64,000 bases of DNA from an uncultured Clostridia bacterium (GTDB taxonomy: Bacteria; Bacillota; Clostridia; TANB77; CAG-508), in assembly GCA_947627295.1 (NCBI GenBank), contig CANQVJ010000001.1:124001-188000 (forward strand), in the 5' to 3' direction. The position numbers and the translations under genes are program-made. Positions 19,183 to 30,900 of the stretch are shown here, one piece after another; position 1 is the stretch's first letter, and every line of letters starts with the position of its first letter. The notes beneath the pieces were generated by a model, which did not search any database, was not told where the DNA came from, and was given only the letters and a program-made list of their open reading frames with translations.

Positions 19183-19976
19183 AATTATCTATATCAAATA
19201 TTGCGTGGAGCAAAGAAAATGACGAAGAGATGTACCAGTATCTATCAAATAAGGTAGATGCAATTGAAATTGCGCCAACTAGAATAATTGAAGAAAATCC
19301 ATATGAGCATATAGAAGAAATGAAGCAATATGTAAAAAGGTTAGAAGAAAAATATAATTTAAAAATAAGTTCAATGCAATCAATATGGTTTGGAAAACAA
19401 GAAAAAATATTTGAAAGTCAAGAAGAAAGAGAAGAACTTGTAAACTATTCTAAAAAGGCAATTGATTTTGCAAATGCAATAAATTGCAAAAATCTAGTTT
19501 TTGGTTGCCCAAGAAATAGAGTTGTAAACAATGTAGAGGAAGAAAAAGATATTGCAAAAGAATTTTTTGGAGAAATTGGAGATTATGCAAAACAAAACAA
19601 TACTTGTTTTGCAATTGAAGCCAACCCACCAATTTACAATACAAATTACATAAACAAAACTCAAGATGCAATTGAATTAGCAAAAGAACTTAATAATGAA
19701 GGTATAAAAATAAATTTAGATTTTGGAACAATTATAGAAAACAAAGAAAGTTTAGATATTTTAAAACAAAATGTTCCTCTTATTAATCATGTTCATATTA
19801 GTGAACCCAATTTAGAGTATATTCAAAAAAGAGAAGAACATAAAGAACTAATAAGTATTTTAAAACAAAACAATTACACAGGATATATATCTGTTGAAAT
19901 GAAAAATCAAAATGATATAGAGAAAGTAAAAGAAACTGTTAATTATTTAATTGAAATTGTAAAAGGAGTTGAATAG
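19179..19976 (+). CDS. Sugar isomerase/epimerase-like TIM-barrel protein (AP2Ec superfamily)
   Basis: A 265-residue protein resembling xylose-isomerase-like TIM barrels: alternating strands and helices, MKLSISNIAWSKENDEE at the start, CFAIEANP (Glu of the metal site), INLDFGTI, HVHISEPN (His) and YISVEMK (Glu) near the end. These positions match the metal-binding residues of the superfamily. It probably isomerises or epimerises a sugar used by this locus. The substrate is not predictable. It overlaps its upstream neighbour by four bases. Confidence 0.72.
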   Translation: MKLSISNIAWSKENDEEMYQYLSNKVDAIEIAPTRIIEENPYEHIEEMKQYVKRLEEKYNLKISSMQSIWFGKQEKIFESQEEREELVNYSKKAIDFANAINCKNLVFGCPRNRVVNNVEEEKDIAKEFFGEIGDYAKQNNTCFAIEANPPIYNTNYINKTQDAIELAKELNNEGIKINLDFGTIIENKESLDILKQNVPLINHVHISEPNLEYIQKREEHKELISILKQNNYTGYISVEMKNQNDIEKVKETVNYLIEIVKGVE

Positions 19977-19977
19977 T

Positions 19978-20910
19978 ATGAAAACTGCATTAGTAGGAAA
20001 CACAGGGTTTGTGGGGTCGAACCTAAGTGCAAAATTTGAATTTGAAGGATTATATAATTCAACAAATGTAGAAGAATCTTTTGGAACAAATCCAGAACTT
20101 TTAGTATATAGTGGAGTTCCAGCACAAAAATTCTTAGCCAACCAAGACCCAGAAAAAGATTTTGGAGTAATAAAAAATGCTATAAAAAATATCCAAAGAA
20201 TCAATCCTAAAAAAATAGTATTAATATCTACAATAGATGTATATAAATCTCCTATTGATGTAGATGAAAATACTCAAATTATACCAGAAGATTTAGAGGC
20301 TTATGGAAGGAATAGATATTATTTAGAAAACTGGGTAAAAAACAATTATGGAAATTATTTAGTTGTTCATTTGCCAGGCCTATATGGAAAAAATATAAAG
20401 AAGAATTTCATATATGATTTAATAAATGTAATACCAAGTATGTTAAAAGAAGAAAAATTTGAAGAACTAAAAAGTAAAGACGACTTCTTAAAAGATTATT
20501 ATGTAAAGCAAGACAATGGCTTTTACAAATGTATAGATTTAACAAATGAACAAAGAAAGAATTTAAAAGAGTATTTTAATAAAATAGGATTTAGTGCTTT
20601 AAACTTTACAGATAGCAGAGGAATATTCCAATTTTATAACCTAAAATATCTATGGGAACATATTGAAAAGGCTATGGAAAACGATATTAGAGTTTTAAAT
20701 TTAGCAACTGAACCTATTACAATAGGTGAATTATATAAATATATAAAAAATGAAGAATTTAAAAATGAAGTAGCAAAAGTAGTACCACATTATGATTTCA
20801 AAACAAGGTATGACAAAATCTTTAATGGAAAAAATGGATATATATTTGATAAAGAATTTGTATTAAAAGATATTAAAGAGTTTGTAAACAATATGGAAGG
20901 AAATAACTAA
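19978..20910 (+). CDS. NAD-dependent epimerase/dehydratase-like protein
   Basis: About 310 residues with an N-terminal nucleotide-binding pattern (ALVGNTGFVGSNL) and SDR-like blocks: KIVLISTIDVYKSP, then YGRNRYYLENWV (Tyr and spacing of the catalytic region) and VVHLPGLYGKN. It is an atypical member because the usual YxxxK reads YGRNRYYLE. A TTG at 19969 lies on the ribosome-binding site AAAGGAG (19962-19968), so ATG 19978 is preferred. It probably acts with the TIM-barrel protein upstream on an activated sugar. The reaction is unknown. Confidence 0.68.
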   Translation: MKTALVGNTGFVGSNLSAKFEFEGLYNSTNVEESFGTNPELLVYSGVPAQKFLANQDPEKDFGVIKNAIKNIQRINPKKIVLISTIDVYKSPIDVDENTQIIPEDLEAYGRNRYYLENWVKNNYGNYLVVHLPGLYGKNIKKNFIYDLINVIPSMLKEEKFEELKSKDDFLKDYYVKQDNGFYKCIDLTNEQRKNLKEYFNKIGFSALNFTDSRGIFQFYNLKYLWEHIEKAMENDIRVLNLATEPITIGELYKYIKNEEFKNEVAKVVPHYDFKTRYDKIFNGKNGYIFDKEFVLKDIKEFVNNMEGNN

Positions 20911-23165
20911 TGAAAAAAACAGTAATAAGTAAAGAAACAATAAAAAAGATAGAAACAGTTACACTAGTTTTAATAATAATTATATTGGCAGTTTTAGTAG
21001 GTTATGGAAGAATTGAAAATTCAAATTTTAATGCAATTAATGGAGATTTTCAAAACTATAATCCTGTAAGAAGATTTTTAGCAGGTCAAATACCATTTAA
21101 AGATTTTGCAGTATATTTAGGAACAGGACATTTACTAGTATTTTCATTATTCCAATTTATAATTGGAAATGATTTTACAAAAAGCTTATTTGTTTCAAAT
21201 ATGTTAGCAATGTTATCTGCAGAACTGATGATGTTTACAATAACATATTTAATTCAAAAAGACAAAAAGCAAGCCCTATACTTTACTGTAGTTGCAAGTC
21301 TTATACTACTTTTAAAACCACCATTTATAAAATATATGCTAATACAGCAAAATCTTATGGGAGTAATATATGCAACAGCAACATCAAATGGCAATTCAGC
21401 AAGATTGATAAGATATATAATACCAATACTTGCAATTTTAGCAATAGCAGTTGTACTAAAAATCTTTAATAAAATTGAAATAAAGAAGAATAAAACAACA
21501 AAAATATTTATGGCAATTGCTGCAATAGCAGGTGCTTGTATATTATGGAGTAATGACGGTGGAGTATCTACATATATAACAATATCATTTGTGTATTTTC
21601 TGATACTAATAAAAAAATATAAAACAAACATAAAGAAAATTTTATTATACACACTAATGTATATAGGAGTAAGTGTGTTATCAGCTTTAATAATACTTGC
21701 AATTGTTACAAGAGGAAATGTACTTTCATGGTTTAAATATACATTAGGAGTTAGCTCTTATCAGATGTGGTATTACCAAAATGCATTTTTAAAAGAAAAT
21801 ATGTCGATATTGGATATAAGGTTGGATGTCTCTCATATAATAATGATTGTACTAGCTCTATATTATACAATACAATTGTTTAGGTCAAAAGATAGAAAAG
21901 AAGTAATAAGATTTGCTTTATTGGACATAGTACCAATTGCATATTTGTGTGGTACATATTTATATCAATTTTTATCAGGTGGAACAAATGCAGAAGTATT
22001 AGTTTGTGCAATGGGAATACTAGTATATAATTATATATTCTTATTAGTAAAAAAATTATTAAAATGGAAAATGCCAATAAAAGCAAAAGGAATAATAAAA
22101 AAGGCAACAGCAATATTGATACTATTAACAGCTTTTGTATCAATCATATTTATAACTAGTGATGCTATAAAGAGAAAAAGGGAAGGCGAAGTTGTAGGTA
22201 AATATGTAGAAGGTTTAAAAGGTTATTTAACTAGGTATGGTCAAAGTATTAATGATACAGTAGAAAGAGTAGGAAATGATAAAATATTTTCAACATATGC
22301 AAGTGCAGTAGAAGTAGCCACAAACCAATATCAACCTTCAGGAACAGACTACATTATTCATGTTTTAGGAGATAAGCAAAGAGAAGAGTATATTGATTCA
22401 TTTAAAAAAGGTGATTTTAGATATGTTGCAACAACAGATGTAGATATGAGTGATGATACATGTTGGATTAGAAATGCAAATTGGTTTTTCTATAAGGAAT
22501 TATATAAAGAATATAAACCAGTATTTGTATCAGAATACAATATGTATTGGGAGAAAAAAGGAAAAACAGAAGTTGCATCTGGAAATACAAACTTAAATAT
22601 AACTAAAAAGAACGAGGGATTTTACACATTAAGAGTTACTACTGAAAATCAAGGATTTAATGGAGTAGCGAGTATAAAATTAGGATATAATTCTAAATTT
22701 AAAAAAGGATTTTTCCAATCTTTAGATATAAATAGATATGTAAATGTTTTTGATAAATCGGTTGAAAAGCTTTCAAGATACAAATATAAATGTTTCCTTT
22801 TACCAACTAATTCTGAGGAATATTATATACCTATTACAATAATAGACGGAGTTGGAGAAATAGATATAGAAACATACCCACAGGACAATACAGAATTAGA
22901 AATAAATAATGCAAATATTGAAGAAGTGTTTGATGTAAATTTAAAATATTGTTATGGCTCAAATCTAAGACCAAATGAAAACAATACCGTATATGTTAAA
23001 AAGAATAAACAAAATGGTGTGATTTTAAAAGGAGTAAAATCAATAAAAATAGGAGACTATGAAGCAAATGTTGAATTAACAGAAGACAAGAATTTTTATA
23101 TGTTAAAAATTGACGGAGATGCTAGTAAATTTGAATATCCAAATGCATTTGAAGTTATAAAATAG
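20910..23165 (+). CDS. Large GT-C-like membrane protein with soluble C-terminal domain
   Basis: A 751-residue protein. Residues about 15-430 contain roughly ten hydrophobic segments with an acidic first outside loop (NFNAINGDFQNYNPVRRFL). The last 300 residues are hydrophilic and beta-rich, containing a stretch about cell-outside motifs such as TYASAVEVATNQYQPSG. The start ATG shares one base with the stop of the gene before it. By topology and location it is probably a membrane glycosyltransferase that transfers from a lipid-linked sugar. No specific family was recognised. Confidence 0.6.
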   Translation: MKKTVISKETIKKIETVTLVLIIIILAVLVGYGRIENSNFNAINGDFQNYNPVRRFLAGQIPFKDFAVYLGTGHLLVFSLFQFIIGNDFTKSLFVSNMLAMLSAELMMFTITYLIQKDKKQALYFTVVASLILLLKPPFIKYMLIQQNLMGVIYATATSNGNSARLIRYIIPILAILAIAVVLKIFNKIEIKKNKTTKIFMAIAAIAGACILWSNDGGVSTYITISFVYFLILIKKYKTNIKKILLYTLMYIGVSVLSALIILAIVTRGNVLSWFKYTLGVSSYQMWYYQNAFLKENMSILDIRLDVSHIIMIVLALYYTIQLFRSKDRKEVIRFALLDIVPIAYLCGTYLYQFLSGGTNAEVLVCAMGILVYNYIFLLVKKLLKWKMPIKAKGIIKKATAILILLTAFVSIIFITSDAIKRKREGEVVGKYVEGLKGYLTRYGQSINDTVERVGNDKIFSTYASAVEVATNQYQPSGTDYIIHVLGDKQREEYIDSFKKGDFRYVATTDVDMSDDTCWIRNANWFFYKELYKEYKPVFVSEYNMYWEKKGKTEVASGNTNLNITKKNEGFYTLRVTTENQGFNGVASIKLGYNSKFKKGFFQSLDINRYVNVFDKSVEKLSRYKYKCFLLPTNSEEYYIPITIIDGVGEIDIETYPQDNTELEINNANIEEVFDVNLKYCYGSNLRPNENNTVYVKKNKQNGVILKGVKSIKIGDYEANVELTEDKNFYMLKIDGDASKFEYPNAFEVIK

Positions 23166-23176
23166 GGGGAAGAAAC

Positions 23177-23986
23177 ATGAAATACGAAAATATTGAAGGT
23201 GTACCAAATTTTGAGTGTAAAGAATATAGCAAGAAGAAAAAGAAATATTGTGTATGCATACCAATTATAAACGAAGGAGATAGAATAAAAAAAGAATTAG
23301 AAGTTGCAAAAAAACATAAAATATCTGATTATGTGGATATTATAATTTGTGACGGCGATTCTACAGACGGTTGCACAGATGATAAAGTATTAAAAAGTCT
23401 TGATGTAAATACTTTGTTAATAAAAAAAGACGAAGGAAGGCAAGGTGCCCAACTTAGAATGGGATTTTGGTGGGCGCTAGAAAGAGGCTATGAAGGAATA
23501 GTTACAATAGACGGAAACAACAAAGACAGTATTGAAGATATACCCAAATTTATAGAAAAACTAGAGGAAGGGTATGATTTTATACAAGGTTCTAGATTTA
23601 TAAAAGGTGGTAAGGCAATAAACACACCATTTGTAAGACTAGTATCAGTAAAATTAATACATGCTCCAATAATTTCATTAACAGCAAAACAAAGATTTAC
23701 AGATACAACAAATGCATATAGAGCATATTCTAGAAAATATTTAACACATCCAGAGGTACAACCATTAAGAGATATTTTTGTTACATATGAATTGCTTGCA
23801 TATTTATCAGTAAGAGCTTCTCAATTAGGATTAAAAGCATGTGAAATACCAGTAAGAAGAGAATATCCAAAAAAGGGAAAAACACCAACGAAGATTTCTT
23901 TTGTTAAAGGAAATATGAATCTAATGAAAATCTTACTAAAGAATATGAAGGGAGATTATAATGCACCAAAAGAAGAAAATAAATAA
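23177..23986 (+). CDS. GT2 family glycosyltransferase (polyprenyl-phosphate sugar synthase-like)
   Basis: A 269-residue cytoplasmic enzyme without C-terminal membrane helices. It has YCVCIPIINEGDRIKKEL, the IICDGDSTDGCTDD block and VTIDGNNKDSIED, matching the dolichyl-phosphate mannosyltransferase branch of GT2. Such enzymes charge polyprenyl phosphate with one sugar, which the nearby GT-C proteins could use. It follows the large membrane protein by 11 bases. Confidence 0.8.
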   Translation: MKYENIEGVPNFECKEYSKKKKKYCVCIPIINEGDRIKKELEVAKKHKISDYVDIIICDGDSTDGCTDDKVLKSLDVNTLLIKKDEGRQGAQLRMGFWWALERGYEGIVTIDGNNKDSIEDIPKFIEKLEEGYDFIQGSRFIKGGKAINTPFVRLVSVKLIHAPIISLTAKQRFTDTTNAYRAYSRKYLTHPEVQPLRDIFVTYELLAYLSVRASQLGLKACEIPVRREYPKKGKTPTKISFVKGNMNLMKILLKNMKGDYNAPKEENK

Positions 23987-24006
23987 TTAAAAAGGAGTGT
24001 AATTTT

Positions 24007-25123
24007 ATGGAATATACAAAAATTATAATTGGTGCTGGAATTTATGGTTTATATGCTGCTTTACAATGTGGAAAAAAGGGTGAGAAGATAGTCGTTTTAG
24101 AAAGAGAAGACGCACCTTTTAAAAGAGCAACATACATAAACCAGGCGCGTGTTCATATGGGTTACCATTACCCAAGGTCATATTCAACAGCAATAAAGTC
24201 AGCAAGATATTTTGAAAGATTTAATAAGGATTATGATTTTTCAATATTAAAAGAGTTTGACCAAGTATATGCTACATCTTCAAATTTTTCTTGGACAAAT
24301 GCAGATCAGTTTAGAAAGTTTTGCAAAAGTGCAAATATAAAATGTAGAGATTTGCCAACTTCGGAATATTTTAAAGAAGATATGTGCGATCGGAGCATTT
24401 CTAACAAAGGAATATACATATGATGCTCAAATATTAAAAAAATATTTCTTAGACGAAATAAGCAAGTATAGCAATGTAGAAATTAAATTTGGTATGAATA
24501 TTGAGGAAATCAATAAATTAGAAGATTGCTATGAAATAATAACATCTGATAATCAAAAATTTGTAAGTGACTATGTTTTAAATGCAACTTATGCAAGTGT
24601 AAATCAAATTTTAAACAAATTAGGATATGAGAATTTTAAGATTAAATATGAACTCTGTGAAATAATTTTATGTGATGTATCTGATAAGTTAAAAGGTACA
24701 GGAATAACAGTTATGGACGGGCCATTCTTCTCAATAATGCCATTTGGAAAAACAGGTTATCACTCTTTAACATCTGTTACATTTACACCACATAAAACAA
24801 GTTATGAAAATGTACCAACATTTAAATGCCAAGAAAGAAGTAATGGTTTTTGTACTACTGAAAATTTAGGAAACTGTAATGAGTGCCCTGCTAAACCAGA
24901 AAGTGCATGGCCATATATGTCTAACTTAGCAAGGAAATACCTAAGAGAAGAATATGGATTTGAATATAGGAAATCATTGTACTCAATGAAGCCAATATTA
25001 AAGGCATCAGAAATTGATGATTCAAGGCCAACAGTTATAAAACAATTTTCAAGTAATCCAACGTTCATTAGTGTTTTATCAGGCAAAATAAATACAGTAT
25101 ATGATTTAGATGAGGTGTTATAA
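24007..25123 (+). CDS. FAD-dependent oxidoreductase (DAO-like), read through one CGG +1 shift
   Basis: The N-terminal piece (24007-24423) and the C-terminal frame ending at 25123 form one 371-residue protein if the C of the in-frame CGG at 24391 is skipped, giving ...KEDMCD-G-AFLTKEYTYDA. The N-terminus has the FAD dinucleotide motif IIIGAGIYGLYAALQCG and VVLEREDAPFKRATYINQAR. The C-terminus keeps ISVLSGKINTVYDLDEV, a region that closes the FAD site in DAO-fold enzymes. A Cys-rich insert (CQERSNGFCTTENLGNCNEC) may bind metal. It begins after AAAAAGGAG and abuts the next gene (TAA then ATG). Both halves look intact, with neighbours on the same strand, so decay is less likely than recoding. Confidence 0.75.
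24391..24394 (+). other. CGG +1 frameshift site 2 (CGGA)
   Basis: In-frame CGG at codon 129 after GAT. The zero frame ends at TGA 24421-24423. Skipping the C gives GGA (Gly) and opens the frame used to 25123. Confidence 0.8.
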
Positions 25124-26065
25124 ATGGGAATAAGTAATAAAGAAAAAAATTTTATATCAGCAGTTGTATATGTTCATAATGATGAAGATATTATTAGAAA
25201 CTTTTTAAAGAATTTAAATAAGGAATTAGATAAGAATTTCTTGAAATATGAAATAATCTGTGTTAATGATTGTTCAGAAGATAATTCAGTAAGAAATATA
25301 AAGCAATTTGCAAAAAGTGTTGAAAATGCTACAATAACAGTTGTTAATATGAGTTTTCATCAAGGAAAAGAATTTGCAATGAACGCAGGTATGGATGTTG
25401 CAATTGGAGATTTTGTATATGAATTTGATAGTCCAGTTATGGATTATGATACAAAAGTTATACTGGAAATTTATAAAAAATCTCTTGAAGAATTTGATAT
25501 TGTTAGTGCAAGTGCAAATAAAAAGAGATATAAAACATCTGCTTTATTTTATAAAATCTATAATAGATTTTCAGATAGTGAATATAAAATAAATACTGAA
25601 AGGTTTAGAATAATATCAAGAAGAGCAATTAACAGAGCTCACTCAACAAATAAAACAGTTCCATACAGAAAAGCTGTGTATGCAAACTGTGGTTTAAAAA
25701 TGGCAACAATCACATATAAACCAAATGGTGTAGAAAACAAAAAAATGGATAGCAAAGAAAAGAAAGAAAGAGAAAGAAATGCAATTGATGCATTAATTCT
25801 ATTTACTGATATAGGATATAAATTTGCAATTGCAATGTCTGTATTTATGATGATAGCTACATTGATTGTATTTATGTACACAATTAGTGTGTTTATACAA
25901 AACACTCCAATAGCTGGTTGGACAACTACTATGCTATTCTTATCAATAGGATTTTTTGGTATATTTGTAATGTTTGCAATTGTACTTAAATACTTATCAA
26001 TTATTATGAACTTGATTTTCAAAAAGAGTAAATATGTAATAGAATCTATTGAAAAAATAAATTAG
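25124..26065 (+). CDS. GtrB-like GT2 glycosyltransferase with two C-terminal membrane helices
   Basis: A 313-residue protein. The GT2 domain has ISAVVYVHNDEDIIRNFL, IICVNDCSEDNSVRN and a YEFDSPVMDYDT stretch where the usual DxD motif is expected (altered, so activity may differ). Two hydrophobic segments at about 228-255 and 262-295 are the membrane anchor of the GtrB/DPM class, which makes polyprenyl-phosphate sugars. The start codon directly follows the stop of the oxidoreductase gene. Confidence 0.8.
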   Translation: MGISNKEKNFISAVVYVHNDEDIIRNFLKNLNKELDKNFLKYEIICVNDCSEDNSVRNIKQFAKSVENATITVVNMSFHQGKEFAMNAGMDVAIGDFVYEFDSPVMDYDTKVILEIYKKSLEEFDIVSASANKKRYKTSALFYKIYNRFSDSEYKINTERFRIISRRAINRAHSTNKTVPYRKAVYANCGLKMATITYKPNGVENKKMDSKEKKERERNAIDALILFTDIGYKFAIAMSVFMMIATLIVFMYTISVFIQNTPIAGWTTTMLFLSIGFFGIFVMFAIVLKYLSIIMNLIFKKSKYVIESIEKIN

Positions 26066-26077
26066 GGGGATAATGAT

Positions 26078-27888
26078 ATGAGAGAAATATATTTGGCACT
26101 TTTTGGAATTTGTATGTTTGCATTTATGATATTTTTCGTATATGCAATATACAAAATTGCTAAAGTGAAAATAAATAAAAAAGACATTATAATATTTTCT
26201 TCATTTGCTTTTGTAGGATTAGTAATATTTTCAATAGTTGTTTTGATTAGAAAAAATCCATATATTTGGGATTATGCATATTACTACACAAAGCAATTAG
26301 ATTTTTTGCAAATACTTAATGATCATCGGATTTAAAGAATTTATAATGACATTTATTAGAACTACATATAATGACGATTATAGTGGGTTTTTACTTGCAT
26401 TTATTAGTTTCCCATTTAGTTTAACAAATAAATCAGGAGCAGCTTTTCAAATAACATATTATATAACAATAATAATTCCAATGCTTGCTATGTTATTTAT
26501 CTATTTTAAGAAATTAATGCAAATAGCAAAAGTGGAAAAGAATAAAACATTTATTACAATAACTTTTATGTGTTTGGCAATAGGTTTTCCTTTGCTATAT
26601 AAAGCAGCAGTACAAGGTCAGCCAGATATAATAGGGCTGATATATGTTATTGCAATTATGTTACTAACAATGGATTATAAATTTGAAAAACTAGAGGTGA
26701 AAAGATTACTATTATTAGGTTTATCTGTATTTTGTTTGATAATATCTAGAAGGTGGTATTCTTTTTGGCTAGTTGGATATGTTTGTGCATATGGATTATA
26801 TTTAATATATTATTTAATAAAAACAAAAGATAAAAATATTAGAATAAATATTATAAAAAATGCTCTAATATTTTGTGCAATAACAATAGTCTTTTTATTA
26901 CTAACATTAAAACCAATGATTGCAAGAATAATAAAAGAAGATTATAGCATATCTTATGCAGCATGGGATACTGGAGGATTAAAAACAGAATTTTATCAGC
27001 AATATACAAGATTAGGTTTATTATATATTATAATAATTTTAATTGGAGCTATATATGGTTTGAAAAACAAAAACCTAAGAAAAGTTACATTAATATCTAT
27101 TATACAGTATGTTGTAACATTATTTGCATTTCTTAGAGTTCAAAATATAGGAGAACATCAGAGTTTAATATTAATAATGCCATATATTACTTTATTTACT
27201 TTTGCAATTTTTGCAACAGAGGCTAAGATTAATAAAAAAGATTTTTCTAAAATTGAACTTGGAATAATTACATTTATAATTTTAATAATCATGTTTGGAA
27301 CTTATACAAAAATAATTTTCTATGATAATGTAATATTTCCAAAAATGACTTTAAAACCTAAAATTCGTGCGGACTATGAAAATCTTGGAGAAATGGCAAA
27401 ATTTATTTTAGATAATTGTAGCCCTGAAAACCCTGCATATATTAATGCAGCAAGTGATTTATATTGTGCTAATACTTTCCAATATTATTATTTACCAGAT
27501 AGAACATTAAAAAGTTATATATATTATGAATCTTCAATAGATTCTGTTCATGGTTTTCCATTGCGGAGTGTTAGAATCTAAATATGTATTTATATCAAGC
27601 AATATAATAGAAAATACTGGTGCTCAAAAAGGGCATATTATACCATATATTAAAGAAGCTATAGAAAACTCAGAAATCTCATATAAATATAAACCTGTAA
27701 GAGAATTTGAAATGATTGGAGATATTAAATTTACAGCATATGAAAGGGTTGAACCAGTTGATGAAAAAGAAATAAATTACTACAAAGAGAAGTTTAAAGA
27801 ATTAAGTAATTTATATCCAGATTTATATGAAAATAGATTGAACCAATATGAAATAGATAAGGGCATAATGGTAAATTCTGCTCAATAA
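26078..27888 (+). CDS. GT-C-like membrane protein, read through two CGG +1 shifts
   Basis: Three open pieces in frames 2, 0 and 1 join into a 602-residue polytopic membrane protein when the C is skipped at the in-frame CGG codons at 26327 and 27564, giving ILNDH-G-FKEFIM and HGFPL-G-VLESKYVF. The stop-to-stop overlap windows are narrow (26301-26335 and 27541-27581), and each contains its CGG. About ten hydrophobic segments are followed by a soluble C-terminus with an NAASDLYCANTFQYYYLPD block. It is preceded by GGGGGAT. The early loop (NPYIWDYAYYYTKQLDFL) has the acidic residue expected of GT-C enzymes. The sugar is unknown. Confidence 0.72.
26327..26330 (+). other. CGG +1 frameshift site 3 (CGGA)
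   Basis: In-frame CGG at codon 84 after CAT. The zero frame stops two codons later (TAA 26333-26335). Skipping the C gives GGA (Gly), then TTT AAA. Confidence 0.82.
27564..27567 (+). other. CGG +1 frameshift site 4 (CGGA)
   Basis: In-frame CGG at codon 496 (numbered after the first shift), after TTG. The zero frame stops at 27579-27581. Skipping the C gives GGA GTG TTA and continues to 27888. Confidence 0.82.
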
Positions 27889-27969
27889 AAATATTTAATG
27901 AAAAACTATTCCTTTTTTCGACTTTTTATGATAGAATAAACTTGGAAAAGTGTGAAGGAGGAATAGCAA

Positions 27970-30900
27970 ATGAAAAAGAATAGAAAAAAACTAATGATAA
28001 TAGTATTAATAGCTTTTGCTTTGGTGCAATTAAGCATATTTAATACTATTAATTTTTCAGTAGCAAAAACTAAAGAAGAAGATACTCTTTCTAGTGGTAA
28101 TTATATAATAACATCGGCATTAAATGATAATAATGTATTTAATGTTTCTGGTAATTCATTAGAAAACGGAGCAAATATTATTGCATATAAATATGCATGG
28201 CAAGATAATGAAATTTTTGAAATAAAAAATTTAGGGGAAAATAAATATAAGATAATATCATATACATCAAAAAAATCATTGGATATTCCATTAGCTAGCA
28301 AGGAAGAAAATGTTGGAATTATTCAGTTTGATGACCATAATGCAGAAAACCAAGAGTGGATTATTCAAAAAAATGAAGACGGTACATATTGCATTATTTC
28401 TGGATATAGTAATTTATATTTGAATTTAGAAAATGGAGAGAACAAAACACAAGTTACAACTAAAAAAGCTAACGGTACAAAAAATCAAAAATTTATAATA
28501 GAACCAGTTGATAAAAAATATCAACCAATACAAAATGGAACATATTCAATAAAATCTTCTGCAGATCAAAATTATGCATTTAATGTAGCAGGGGGAACAA
28601 ATGATAATGGATTAGGGTTGATTTTATATCAATATAGTGGAGCAGAAAATGAAAAGTTTGATTTTAATTATTTAGGTAATGGACTATATAGTATTACTGC
28701 AAAATTCTCAGGAAAGTCATTAGATGTTGCAGGAGCAGATGTAAATGAAAATGCAAAAATTATTCAATATGATTTAAATCAAGCAAGACCTTCAAACCAA
28801 GTATGGAGAATAAAAAAGAATACTGATAATACATATTCTATAAATTCATTATGTAGTAATTTATATTTAAATGCAACAGATATTGCAAAACATGCAGATA
28901 TAGTAACTAAAGCATGGAACAATACTAAAAATGAAAAGTTTGTTATAAAAAATGTAAATTCAAATGAAGGGCAAAAACCTGCAGAACCACAAGAACCTGA
29001 TAAATCAGAAGACCCTGTAGACCCAGAAGAAGCAAAAAAAGAAAAAGAAGAATTTGATAAAAAATATAGAACAGTAGAAGACGGAACATATATAATAAGC
29101 TCACCTTTAAATTCAGATTTTGTTTTTGATGTTGCAGGTGCAAGCCAAGAAAAGAAAGCAAATGTAGGAATATATTTTTATAATGGTGGAGAAAACCAAA
29201 AATTTGAGATTAATTATATAGACGATTACACAGGTACATACACAATTACAGCAAAACACTCTGGACAAGTTTTAGATGTATGTGGTTGTGGTATGGTAGA
29301 CGGAACAAACATAATTCAACATCCACATGCTGAGCAAATTCCTGATAATCAAAGGTGGTATGTAGAAAAACATGGTGACGGTACATATTCGTTCCGCTCA
29401 AAATTAAATAATTTATATATTGATTTAGCAGACGGAATATTGGGAAATTGCCCAAATATTCAAGTACATAGCCAAAACAATAATAGGAGTCAACGATTTA
29501 ACTTAGAAACAAGTAAAACACCAGTACCAAATTTTGAACATAAATTAGCAGACGGAGTATATTCAATTGAAACAGGAATTTCATCTGATTATGTAATAGA
29601 TACAGCAAGTGGAAGTATGAAAATTGACAAGAAAAATGGAAATGCAAGTCAAAAATTTAGTGTTAGCTATGTTGGAGACGGTACATACACAATGACAAAT
29701 CTTAGTTCAAGAAAAGTTGTAGATGTATGTAACAATGGTATGGTAAGTGGAACAGAAGTTATACAATATCAAAGAAATGAACCATTAACTAAAAATCAAA
29801 AATGGATTATAAAAGATTTAGGTGACGGATATTATAACATTGTTTCTGCACTTAATTATTTGGATTTAGATTTAGCACATGGAGATAATTTAGACAAGGC
29901 TATTCAAACTAATGTAATTCAATTATATACAAGGCATACGGGAATTGCACAAAAATTTAAGTTTGTAATACCACCTAAAGTTTCAGATACAATTGATGTA
30001 AATAGATATCCAGGATATAAAGAAAAAATTGCAGCATTAGAAAATGCTCATCCAAGTTGGAACTTTAATTTAAATTATCTTAACAAGAGTTTTGCAGAGG
30101 TAATAAGAGGAGAAAGACAAGTACATAACAGAAATTTAGTACCAGCAACTACTAGAGGAGATTATATATGCCCAGATTGTGGTACAGTGGCACAAGATTC
30201 AGGTGGTTGGCGTGCAGCTTCGGAATTAGCAATTGCATATTATATGGATCCACGAAATTTCTTAGACGATACAAATGTGTTCCAATTTATGGATGTTAAT
30301 TGTTTTGATGAAGCAACATGTTCAATTGCAAATATACAAAGAAATGTAGCAGGCACATTTTTAGCAAATTACTATAATGATATATATTATGCTTGTAGAA
30401 ATACAAACACAAGTCCATATTTTATATTAGCAAGGCTTTTCCAAGAACAAGGTAGAAGTGGAACAAGAATTGGTAGAGGTATGCCGGACGGTGGACAAAC
30501 ATATTACAACCCATTTAACATAAATGCTTCAGGAACTGGACAATCAGCAATTTATAACAATGCATTAAATGCAGCTAAAGGTTATGGCTGGAATACAATG
30601 GAAAAAGGTTTAGCAGGTGGAATTAACTTTTTAAAGAAATGGTATTTGGAAAATTATCAAGGAACATTATATAAAAATAAATTTGATGTTGACGATAGAA
30701 GGTCAGGGTCAGGGCTATATTCACATCAATATATGCAAAACCTAATGGCACCATATAATGAAGCACGCAATATGAAAAGCATGTATGCTAGTTCAGGAAC
30801 AATAGATATACCATTAACATTTGAAATACCAATGTATGAATCAATAAATGATGTAAGTGGGTCGTCTTCGCTTCCTTCTACTACAACTTCTACATCACCA

